This document shows, in pieces, positions 47,019 to 54,990 of a stretch of 64,000 nt of DNA (the first letter of the stretch is position 1; each line of letters begins with the position of its first letter). The notes beneath the pieces are model-generated. The model had not been told where the DNA came from, searched no databases, and saw only the letters and a program-made list of their open reading frames with translations. The DNA is from Aureimonas glaciei. GTDB taxonomy: Bacteria; Pseudomonadota; Alphaproteobacteria; Rhizobiales; Rhizobiaceae. The stretch is from NCBI RefSeq assembly GCF_014643375.1, contig NZ_BMJJ01000006.1, forward strand, positions 62,001 through 126,000, written 5' to 3'. The translations under genes were made by a program, and so were the position numbers.

Positions 47019-49297
47019 GCGGTCGCCGCGAAATGAAGATCGAGGCGGTCGCCGTCGGTGGCGCCGGCAAGGTCGACTTCCAGCCAGCCGTCGCGAACCA
47101 TCGCGGCCACGGTTTTCTCGCCGAGCCGGGCCAGCACCAGCGTCCGGCCGGGGTCGACCGGAAGGCGGAGCGTCGCGCCCTGTTCCGCCCTGCCGCGCAG
47201 GCGGACGGAGAAGCGGCCGCTTTCGATCGCGAGGTGGTCGAGCCGTCCCAGAAACGACGTCGAGAAGACCGAAGCGTCGCCCTTGAGGAGGCTCAGGACG
47301 CCGTCCTCGGCGAGGACCGTCACCGCGCCGATTGGGCTTGTCACCGGCCCGAGCCGCACCGGTTCCCCGGTATGGGCGATTTCCCAGCCGTTCCACGGGC
47401 CGATCTCCATCACCTCGGCGACGTCGAGCAGCGGCAGCATCGCCCCCCAGGAATAGAAGGGATCGTTGTCCGGCCGGTCGGTGATCTCGCCCGTCACCGC
47501 CGAATAGTTTTCGCCGCATTGGCGCTCGTCGCGCCAGGACGCTTCGAACAGCGCGAGGCTCTTCTCGGCCAGCGCGCTCGCTTGCGCGTAAAAGCCGTAG
47601 CGGCGAAGGCCCTGCCAGACGAAGAAGTTGACGTTCGCCCAGATCCGCCCGCGCCAGTAGACATTGTCGGCGAAGGCCGGATCGTCGCGGGTGACGTTGG
47701 GCAGGACGAAGTCGCCGCCGAAGGTCTGGGGATTGCCGAGATGGACGAGGAGACGCTGAGCCTGTTCCGGCGTCGCGGCGCCGCAGTAGAGCGGATAGAA
47801 ACTCGTCGGCCCGACGCTTCCAACGAAGCCGCCGCCGCGCTGGCGGTTGGCGAAGAGGCCGCGCGACTCGTCCCAAAGTTCCGTCCGGATTTTTTCGCGC
47901 GTGTCGGCGGCGAGTGCTGAAAACTCGGCCGCGTCGTCGCCACGGCCGAGCTCGGCCGCGATCAGCGCCAGCATCTCCGCGTCGAGCGCCAGTGAAGCGT
48001 TGAGGCCGACGTCGAGCGTCGACAGGGTGCGTGTCACCGGATCGTAGACGGCCTCGTCATGCGTCGGCGAATTGTCCATGCCGGTCTCGTTGCGGGCGCC
48101 GAAATGCGTGCCTTTGTAGAGGGTCGTCCCGACATCCGAGCTGCCGCAGGAGACGAGACCACGCCCGTCGGGATCGCGGTTCTCCCGCCACCAGCGCTGG
48201 TTGGCGGCGAGCGGCGCATAGGCGAGGCCGAGCAGCGAGCGGTCGCCGCTGCGCAGATACATCGACCAGGCGATGAAGGCGCCGTTCGGCGTCTGCGTGC
48301 GGTCGACCCAGGCATCGCGCGAGGTCAGAAGGCAGGCGAAATTGCCCTGCGGCGTCGCGCTCGCCATCGCCACGGCGAGATTGTCCCGACCAAGGACTGC
48401 GTCGAAAATGCCAGTCATCAGAGCGGCATAGCATTGGTCGTTGAACCAGACTGCGAAGTCTCCAAGGTTCCAGATGCGGCTGATGGCCGTCGTTCGGCGA
48501 TGGTTGCGGCGGTCGTAGAGCGTGTTCCAGCCCATCACGTCGCGCACCGCGTCGAGCGCGCCGGCATGGCGGCCGGTCTGGGTCGGAAGCGTCTGCGACA
48601 GGGCGGCATCCGCGCCGGGAGCGGTTGCTCTGGCGCCGACCGTCCCGTCGCGATCCATGCCGGCCAGCGCCGCCTTGGCCTTACCGATCGCCAGGTCGGG
48701 CGCGTCCGCGACGGCGGCGGCGAAGGCGCCATGCGGGTGCATTTCAAGGTTGAACCGCAGCGCGATCACCTGCGCGGCGGTGGAACGGCTGGCGATGTCG
48801 AAATAGCCGTTGGCGTCGAAATCGGCGACCACCGCCTCGACGCTCGCATGGCCCGTCACCTGTACCGGCGCCTCGCGGGAGACGAGCGCGAGGCAGCGCG
48901 TGCCGATGGTGATGAGCGCCGCCCCATCCGCCTCGCGGTACTGGACGGTCTCGCCGGTCTCGGCCGAGAGGCAGAGCGTCACCCAGAAGCGCAGGCCCCA
49001 TTCGGCGCGGTGGAGGTCCCGCCACCCGCCGGTGATCGTCCAGGGATCGGGCTTGGCATAGGCAAAGGCGAGGCGCGTGCCGCCGTGCTCCAGCTCGAAC
49101 TCCACCGCCTCGCCGTGCAGCCCGTGCCGGCCGGGGCGAAGACCCTTCATCATCCCGGGGCTCGTCGCGGTGCCGAGGCTCGCGGCGTAGAGCACCGGCG
49201 TCACCCGCACGCCGAGCGGCAGAAACACCATCTCCGCCGGGTGCTCGCTCCAGCTGTTCCAGGCGTCGGCGAGGGGGATGGTGGGATCGACGAGCAT
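47015..49297 (-). CDS. Glycoside hydrolase, GH63 / MGH1-like
   Basis: This 760-residue protein has an N-terminal beta-rich part (residues 1-230), an (alpha/alpha)6-type catalytic part (about 250-620) and a C-terminal beta domain. The catalytic region contains GNFACLLTSRDAWVDRTQTP, GMDNSPTHDEAVYDP (an acidic segment like the catalytic one in GH63/trehalase-type enzymes) and VYWRGRIWANVNFFVWQGL. GENYSAVTGEITDRPDNDPF near the end is the general-base region of the clan. No signal peptide is seen. It is coupled by ATGA to the GH106-like gene, so the two probably act in turn on one oligosaccharide or glycoside. The exact activity is unknown. Confidence 0.75.
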   Translation of the reverse strand: MLVDPTIPLADAWNSWSEHPAEMVFLPLGVRVTPVLYAASLGTATSPGMMKGLRPGRHGLHGEAVEFELEHGGTRLAFAYAKPDPWTITGGWRDLHRAEWGLRFWVTLCLSAETGETVQYREADGAALITIGTRCLALVSREAPVQVTGHASVEAVVADFDANGYFDIASRSTAAQVIALRFNLEMHPHGAFAAAVADAPDLAIGKAKAALAGMDRDGTVGARATAPGADAALSQTLPTQTGRHAGALDAVRDVMGWNTLYDRRNHRRTTAISRIWNLGDFAVWFNDQCYAALMTGIFDAVLGRDNLAVAMASATPQGNFACLLTSRDAWVDRTQTPNGAFIAWSMYLRSGDRSLLGLAYAPLAANQRWWRENRDPDGRGLVSCGSSDVGTTLYKGTHFGARNETGMDNSPTHDEAVYDPVTRTLSTLDVGLNASLALDAEMLALIAAELGRGDDAAEFSALAADTREKIRTELWDESRGLFANRQRGGGFVGSVGPTSFYPLYCGAATPEQAQRLLVHLGNPQTFGGDFVLPNVTRDDPAFADNVYWRGRIWANVNFFVWQGLRRYGFYAQASALAEKSLALFEASWRDERQCGENYSAVTGEITDRPDNDPFYSWGAMLPLLDVAEVMEIGPWNGWEIAHTGEPVRLGPVTSPIGAVTVLAEDGVLSLLKGDASVFSTSFLGRLDHLAIESGRFSVRLRGRAEQGATLRLPVDPGRTLVLARLGEKTVAAMVRDGWLEVDLAGATDGDRLDLHFAATA

Positions 49298-49420
49298 GGG
49301 ATGTCCTGCGGGATTTTCGGGGGTGATGGGTGACGGACAGGGATCAGAGGGTCGGCGGGGCCAAGCGGGGCCGAGGCATTCCTACCACGCGGTGCTCCCG
49401 GTGGAACCGTCCGCGCCCTT

Positions 49421-52400
49421 TCAGTCCCGCAGGCGCCGGGTGTTGGCCACGAGATCCGGCCAGGCCGGCCTGCCGAGCGCGAAGCGGCCCCGCACATAGG
49501 CGGCGAGGTCGGCGATCTGGCCGTCGCTCAGGTTGCCGGCGAGGCCCGGCATGCCCGCATGGGACCCGTCCCTGGGCGCCGCAATGCCGCCGAGGACGGT
49601 GTGCAGGAAATTGTCGGGCCGGTCGGCATGGACCTTGGTGCTGAGCGCGAGCGCCGTGCCGGCGTTGAGGAGCACGCCCTTTGCCTCCGGCCTGTGGCAG
49701 GCCGCGCAGGCGCCGTCGAAGAGCCGCGCGCCGGCACTGGTGGCAGGCCGGGCGCCGGCTTCGCTCGCCGCCACGAGGCGCGCCGCCGTCGCTCCGGCAT
49801 CTTCAAAGGCGGATTGCCGGGCCGCAGGCGTCGCGGCCTCGGGCAACGAACCGGGAGGGGACGCAAGATAGGTCGCCATCGCGCGAATGTCCTCGTCCGG
49901 CAGGGCGGCGAGGCCGTCGATGACGGGCGCCATCGGCCCCGCGGCGATGCCGTGGTTCTCGCTCCGGCCGGTGCGCAGATAGGCGAAAAGTGCGTCCTCG
50001 CTCCATGGCATCGGACCGCTGGCATGGGCCCCGAGGCCTGGCGCGTTCCAGCCGTCGACCGTGCTGCCGGCGAAGCGCATTGCGCCCTGCACCTCGGCAC
50101 CGAAGGCATTGCGCGGCGAATGGCAGGCCGAGCAGTGGCCAGGGCCCTCGACGAGATAGGCGCCGCGGTTCCAGGCCGCGCTCCTGTCAGGGCTGGGCTT
50201 GAAGGGCGCGGGATCGTGGAACAGGGCGTTCCACACGGCCATGGCCGGGCGGATGCTGAAGGGGAAGGCGAGCCGCGTCTCCGGCACTGCGGCGCGTACC
50301 GGCGCCTGCGCCATGAGGTAGGCGTAGAGCGCCTCGAGGTCGATGTCGGTCATCCCTGCGAAGGCGGTATAGGGGAAGGCCGGGTAGAGGTGGCGGCCGT
50401 CGCGGCTGATGCCCTCGCGCATTGCCCGGGCGAAGGCGGGATAGGGCCAGGCGCCGATGCCGGTCTCGGTGTCCGGCGTGATGTTCGTGCTCATCACCGT
50501 GCCAAAGGGCGTTTCCAGACCGCGACCGCCGGCGTTGACCGCGCCGTCCTCCGCCGTGTGGCAGACCGCGCAGTCGCCGACCTCCGCCAGCACCCGGCCG
50601 CGCTCCAGCGTCTCGGCCGAATAGAGCGAGGCGCCGCGCGGCGCGATCGGCGCGATCTCCGCGCGCCAGGGAATGGCGAGGGCGGCGGTGCCGATGGAGG
50701 CGGCGAGCGCGGCGCCGAGGGGCGCGAGCATCCGCCAGGGTCGCGCCTTCGCGGGCGTCGGCAGAGGCGGCGGGAGCGATGCCGGTGGCCGCGGCAGGGC
50801 GACGCCCTCGAGTCCCGCCTTGATGCGCTCCGGCGTGAAAGGCACCTCGCGAAAGCGCACGCCGGTGGCGTCGAAGATGGCGTTGGCGATGGCCGCCGCG
50901 GAGGGCACCGAGGCGGATTCGCCAGCGCCGAGCGGCGGCTGGTCGGGCCGGTGCAGCATCAGCGCGTCGATGGCGGGGACGTCGGGAAAGGCGATCAGGG
51001 GATAGGCGCCCCATTCTCGCGTGGTCACCCCGGTCGCGCCGAAATTTACCGTCTCCTGCATCACGCGGCTGATCGACTGGATGACGTTGCCGTGGATCTG
51101 GTGGCGGACTCCATCGGGGTTGATCATCTGGCCGGAATCCTGGCCGACGGTGATGCGCTCCAGCACGACCTCGCCGGTCGCGGGATCGACGGCGACGTCG
51201 GCAACCCAGGCGGACTGCGCCGCCGCCGTGCCGGGAAAGGTGCCGTGCACATAAGTCGCCTGGGCGAACCCCTGGCCGCGCAGGATGCCGCCGTCGCGGA
51301 TCTTTTGCGGCACGGTCCGCGGCACCCAGCCGGCGCGCTCGGCCGTCGCCCGCACGAGCTCGGCGGCGCGCGGATCGCCGAGATGGCGAAGGCGGAAAGC
51401 GACCGGGTCGACGCCGGCCTCGGTCGCCAACTCGTCGATGTAGGATTCGTGCGCAAAGCAGTTCGGCATGGCCGAGACGCCGCGCATCCACGAGGCCCGC
51501 ACGATCGGCGCCATGTCGTGCACGGTCACCCGCGCCGCCTCGTAGTGATAGGGCGGGATCGCCGTACGGTCGCCCATGTCGGAGGGCTGCGGCAGCGGCG
51601 GCACCACGCCGGTGAGGAGAAGCGCCAGGTTCGGTCCGCGATTGGAGGGATAGCGGCTCTGGAAATCGTAGGCGGCCAGACTCCCGCCGGGACCGAGGCC
51701 ACCGTCGACCTCCATCAGCTGCGCCGCGCCTTTCGGCTCCCAGGCGTGCTCCTGCTCGCGCGTCAGCTGCACGCGCACCGGTCGCCCGACTGCGCGAGAA
51801 AGGAGCGCGGCGTCGCAGCCGACGTCGTCGGCGCAGTTGCGGCCGTAGCAGCCCGCCGCCTCGTGCCGGCGGATGTCGATCTGGCCGGCTGGCAGGTCGA
51901 GCAGGCGGGAAAGGTCAGCGCGCAGCATGTGCGGGTTCTGGGTGCCGGACCACAGCACCAGGCGATCGCCCGAATAGTCCGCGACCGAGCAGGACGGGCC
52001 GATCGAAGCGTGCATGTGGTAGGGCCAGACATAGGTCCGCTGCAGCCGCGTCTCGGCGGACGCCAGCGCCGCGTCCACATCGCCGCGGTCGAGCAGCGTC
52101 CGCGCGGTGCTCGGATGGGCGCGCAGCGCTTCGGCGATGTCCGTGAGGTCGGGCAGAGGCGGCACGGGGTGCCAGCGGACGACGATGGCGTTCATCGCCG
52201 CCTCCGCTTCCTCCTCCCGCTCGGCGACAACGCCGACGAAATCTCCCTCGCTCACCACGGCGACGATGCCCGGCAGATGCGCGATCGATTCCGCCTCGAC
52301 GGCGATCAGGCTCCGGCCGATGAAGTCGCCGCTGTCGCGGCCGGCATAGGGCGGTCGGACGACGCGGCCATGCAGCATGCCGGGCACCCTGACGTCGTGA

Positions 52401-52990
52401 ACATAGGTGAAGTCGCCGAGGGCCTTGGCGGGAATGTCGAGACGCGGCAGCGAGCGGCCGACGAGGCGGTAGGCGGAGGCCGGTTTCAGGTGCCGATCGT
52501 CGGGCACCAGCCGCAGCCGGACGGTCTCGCCGGCGACGAGTTCGCCAAAGCCGATCCGCTCGTTGCTGGCCGCATCGGTGAAGAACAGTCCGTCCTCCAG
52601 ACGCAGCGTCTCGGGCGCCACGCCGAGCCGGACGGCAGCCATCTCGGCCAGATGGTGCCGGGCCTGCGCGGCGGCGCGGCGCAGCGGCACGGCCGCCACC
52701 TGGATCGTCTCGCTGGCGATCGTCGGTCCCTGGTCGGGCGTCCGCTCGGTGTCGCCGAGCACCATCGCGACCCGCTCGGGCCCCACGTCCAGCTCTTCGG
52801 CGACGATCTGGGTGAGGGCGGTGCGGATGCCCGTGCCGAGGTCGACATGGCCGTTGAAGGCGACGATCGCGCCATCCGCGCCGATCGACAGGAAGATCTC
52901 TTCATGCGTTCCGACGGTCGGCGAGACGATCGCGAGCGAGCCGGCGTCGGTCGCGGTTCCCGCCAGGTCTGCCACCGCGTCCCGATCCAT
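49421..52990 (-). CDS. nicB: Molybdopterin hydroxylase-cytochrome c fusion, NicB (nicotinate dehydrogenase) type
   Basis: This 1189-residue protein joins a xanthine-dehydrogenase-type molybdenum subunit (residues ~1-720) to a membrane helix (LAPLGAALAASIGTAALAIPW, about 750) and three c-type haem sites: CAVCH (~807), CSACH (~953) and CAACH (~1093). The Mo part has GQDSGQMINPDGVRHQIHGN and the catalytic glutamate in GAGESASVPSAAAIANAIF. Pseudomonas putida NicB has the same architecture and nearly the same length. Its enzyme hydroxylates nicotinate at C6 and passes electrons through the haems. The 1-nt overlap with the iron-sulfur subunit gene (TGATG) and nearby enamidase and hydroxynicotinate-reductase genes support this role. 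A related N-heterocycle as substrate cannot be excluded. Confidence 0.85.
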   Translation of the reverse strand: MDRDAVADLAGTATDAGSLAIVSPTVGTHEEIFLSIGADGAIVAFNGHVDLGTGIRTALTQIVAEELDVGPERVAMVLGDTERTPDQGPTIASETIQVAAVPLRRAAAQARHHLAEMAAVRLGVAPETLRLEDGLFFTDAASNERIGFGELVAGETVRLRLVPDDRHLKPASAYRLVGRSLPRLDIPAKALGDFTYVHDVRVPGMLHGRVVRPPYAGRDSGDFIGRSLIAVEAESIAHLPGIVAVVSEGDFVGVVAEREEEAEAAMNAIVVRWHPVPPLPDLTDIAEALRAHPSTARTLLDRGDVDAALASAETRLQRTYVWPYHMHASIGPSCSVADYSGDRLVLWSGTQNPHMLRADLSRLLDLPAGQIDIRRHEAAGCYGRNCADDVGCDAALLSRAVGRPVRVQLTREQEHAWEPKGAAQLMEVDGGLGPGGSLAAYDFQSRYPSNRGPNLALLLTGVVPPLPQPSDMGDRTAIPPYHYEAARVTVHDMAPIVRASWMRGVSAMPNCFAHESYIDELATEAGVDPVAFRLRHLGDPRAAELVRATAERAGWVPRTVPQKIRDGGILRGQGFAQATYVHGTFPGTAAAQSAWVADVAVDPATGEVVLERITVGQDSGQMINPDGVRHQIHGNVIQSISRVMQETVNFGATGVTTREWGAYPLIAFPDVPAIDALMLHRPDQPPLGAGESASVPSAAAIANAIFDATGVRFREVPFTPERIKAGLEGVALPRPPASLPPPLPTPAKARPWRMLAPLGAALAASIGTAALAIPWRAEIAPIAPRGASLYSAETLERGRVLAEVGDCAVCHTAEDGAVNAGGRGLETPFGTVMSTNITPDTETGIGAWPYPAFARAMREGISRDGRHLYPAFPYTAFAGMTDIDLEALYAYLMAQAPVRAAVPETRLAFPFSIRPAMAVWNALFHDPAPFKPSPDRSAAWNRGAYLVEGPGHCSACHSPRNAFGAEVQGAMRFAGSTVDGWNAPGLGAHASGPMPWSEDALFAYLRTGRSENHGIAAGPMAPVIDGLAALPDEDIRAMATYLASPPGSLPEAATPAARQSAFEDAGATAARLVAASEAGARPATSAGARLFDGACAACHRPEAKGVLLNAGTALALSTKVHADRPDNFLHTVLGGIAAPRDGSHAGMPGLAGNLSDGQIADLAAYVRGRFALGRPAWPDLVANTRRLRD

Positions 52991-53484
52991 CAGCGCCCGG
53001 GCTCTCGTGGGGGCGCGCCCGTCAGGTCGGCGACGGCGGCGAGGATCTCGACATGCGTGCCGCAGCGGCAGAGGTTGTAGCGCAGCGCCTCGCGGGCGTC
53101 CGCCTCGCTCGGGTGCGGGTTGCGTCGGAGGAGGGCCGTGACGGTCATGATCATGCCATTCAGGCAATAGCCGCACTGCGCCGCCTGGTGGTCGATGAAG
53201 GCCTGCTGCACCGCGCCCGGGCGACCGGCGACGGCGAGCCCTTCCAACGTGACGACGGAACGACGCTCGGCGATCCGCACCGGCAGGGCGCAGGCGCGGG
53301 CTTCCATGCCGTCGACGAGCACGGTGCAGGCGCCGCACTGGCCGAGGCCGCAGCCGAATTTCGGCCCGTTCAGATGGAGATCGTTGCGCAGGACATGCAG
53401 AAGCGCGGTGTCGGGCGGCACGGTGACGACGTGGTCTCTGCCGTTGACGTGAAGCGTGATCGGCCGCGCGACCTTGGACGCCAT
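52990..53484 (-). CDS. nicA: [2Fe-2S] subunit of molybdenum hydroxylase, NicA type
   Basis: This 164-residue iron-sulfur subunit has both clusters of the family. The plant-ferredoxin type is FGCGLGQCGACTVLVDG with a further Cys in ACALPV. The helical type is QCGYCLNGMIM plus NLCRCGTHVEIL. It relays electrons from the molybdenum centre to the cytochrome part of the partner. GAGGCGGAG lies directly upstream of the ATG at 53484. The frame extends 35 codons further without homology. It starts 7 nt after the LivF-type gene, so the transporter and enzyme are one operon. Confidence 0.93.
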   Translation of the reverse strand: MASKVARPITLHVNGRDHVVTVPPDTALLHVLRNDLHLNGPKFGCGLGQCGACTVLVDGMEARACALPVRIAERRSVVTLEGLAVAGRPGAVQQAFIDHQAAQCGYCLNGMIMTVTALLRRNPHPSEADAREALRYNLCRCGTHVEILAAVADLTGAPPREPGR

Positions 53485-53491
53485 CTCCGCC

Positions 53492-54208
53492 TCACACCGC
53501 CAGGTACTGGTCGCGGAGGCCGGCGTCGGCGTCGAGATCGGCGATGGTCCCGGAAAAGCGGATGCGTCCCTTTTCAAGGATATAGGCACGGTTGCTGATC
53601 AATCGCGCGAAGTGCAGGTTCTGCTCGGACAGAAGAATGGCGAGACCCTCCCGCTTCATCGCCAGGATCGCGTCGGCCATCTGCTCGATGATTTTCGGCG
53701 CCAGGCCCTCGGAGGGCTCGTCGAGGAGGATGACGGAGGGATTGCCCATCAGGGTCCGGGCGATGGTCAGCATCTGCTGCTCGCCGCCGCTCATCTCGCC
53801 ACCGCGCCGCCGCCGCATCTCGGCAAGATTGGGGAACAGCGTATAGAGCCGCTCCGGCGTCCAGGCGGCGGCGCCCTCGCGGGTCTTCTGCGTGCCGACC
53901 ATCAGGTTCTCCTCCACCGTCAGGTCGCGAAAAATGCGCCGGTCCTCCGGCACATAGCCGAGGCCGCGGCGGGCGATGGCATAGGTCGGGAGCGCCGTGA
54001 TGAGCGCGCCGTCGAACCGGATCTCGCCTTCGCGCCGGACGGTGAGCCCCATCAGGGCGCGAAACGTCGTTGACTTGCCGGCGCCGTTGCGCCCGAGCAG
54101 AGCGACGACCTCGCCGGGATGGAGCTCGAAGGCGACGTCGAAGAGGATCTGCGCCGGGCCGTAGAAGGCGTTCAGCGCAGCGACGGAGAGCCTGGTCTGT
54201 CCGGTCAT
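53492..54208 (-). CDS. Liv-type ABC transporter ATP-binding protein (LivF type)
   Basis: This 238-residue ATPase has Walker A LLGRNGAGKSTTFRALM (about 37-53), the LivF stretch GLGYVPEDRRIFRDLTVEENL, the signature EMSGGEQQMLTIARTL, Walker B VILLDEPSEGLAP and the H-loop LLSEQNLHFA. The ATG at 54208 overlaps the LivG stop (ATGA). It belongs to the importer encoded immediately upstream of nicAB and probably serves uptake of the hydroxylase substrate. Confidence 0.93.
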   Translation of the reverse strand: MTGQTRLSVAALNAFYGPAQILFDVAFELHPGEVVALLGRNGAGKSTTFRALMGLTVRREGEIRFDGALITALPTYAIARRGLGYVPEDRRIFRDLTVEENLMVGTQKTREGAAAWTPERLYTLFPNLAEMRRRRGGEMSGGEQQMLTIARTLMGNPSVILLDEPSEGLAPKIIEQMADAILAMKREGLAILLSEQNLHFARLISNRAYILEKGRIRFSGTIADLDADAGLRDQYLAV

Positions 54209-54990
54209 GCGGGCACCGTTCTCTCGCCGCTGTCGTAGACGCGGCCGTCGCCGAGATAGACGGCGCGGACTTTGGGATCGCGCCGCACGCTTTCCGGACT
54301 GCCCTCGGCGATGAGCCGGCCGCGGTCGAGCACCATCATCCGGTCGGCATGGGAGAAAACCACGTCCATGTCGTGCTCGGTGAACAGGACGCCGATGCCG
54401 CGCTCCTTGGCGATGCGGGCCGTCAGCGCCATCAGCGCGACCCGCTCCAGCGGCGCCATGCCGGCCGCCGGCTCGTCCATCAAGAGCAGTTTCGGGCCGG
54501 CGGCCAGAGCGATGCCGAGCTCCAGCTTCTTGACGTCGCCATAGGCCATGTCGGCGCATGGGCGCTCGGCCATGTCCGCCATGCCGATCAGCTCGAGCAC
54601 CGCGTCCGCGGCGGCAACATGCCGTTTGCCGGCGGCGCCCCAAAGTCCGGCCAGTCCGGTATCCCCCGTCATCAGCACCGCCTGGACGTTCTCGCGCACC
54701 GTCATCGAGGAAAAAACCTCGGCGATCTGGAAGGTGCGGCCGACGCCGAGGCGAAACACCTGGCGCGGCGACAGGCCTTTGGTGTCGCGGCCGCCGATGC
54801 GGATGCGGCCGGTGTCGGCGGGGATCTGGCCGTTGACCATGTTGAAGCAGGTGCTCTTGCCGGCGCCGTTCGGGCCGATCAGCGCCAGCATTTCGCCGGC
54901 ATGAAGCGAAAAGCAGACATCGACCACCGCGTGCACGCCGCCATAGGATTTCGACAGGTGCTCGACCTCGAGCAGCAGGGCGCCGGTCAT
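54205..54990 (-). CDS. Liv-type ABC transporter ATP-binding protein (LivG type)
   Basis: This 261-residue ATPase has Walker A LIGPNGAGKSTCFNMV, the LivG stretch GVGRTFQIAEVFSSMTVRENV, Walker B LLLMDEPAAGMAPLE and the H-loop LFTEHDMDVVF. The signature region reads DMAYGDVKKLELGIAL instead of LSGGQ, a variant common in LivG proteins. ATGA overlaps link it to the fused permease upstream and LivF downstream. Confidence 0.92.
   Translation of the reverse strand: MTGALLLEVEHLSKSYGGVHAVVDVCFSLHAGEMLALIGPNGAGKSTCFNMVNGQIPADTGRIRIGGRDTKGLSPRQVFRLGVGRTFQIAEVFSSMTVRENVQAVLMTGDTGLAGLWGAAGKRHVAAADAVLELIGMADMAERPCADMAYGDVKKLELGIALAAGPKLLLMDEPAAGMAPLERVALMALTARIAKERGIGVLFTEHDMDVVFSHADRMMVLDRGRLIAEGSPESVRRDPKVRAVYLGDGRVYDSGERTVPA

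Noticed and set aside
47019-47876. Upstream extension of the GH106-like frame to about 1232 residues
   Set aside because: The extension runs antisense-frame-like through the GH63-like gene and has no similarity. The ATG at 47018 overlaps the preceding stop in the standard ATGA manner.
49559-53080. 1173-codon plus-strand frame opposite nicB
   Set aside because: Its length comes from the GC-rich codon pattern of nicB. The minus strand carries three haem motifs and the Mo-site motifs.
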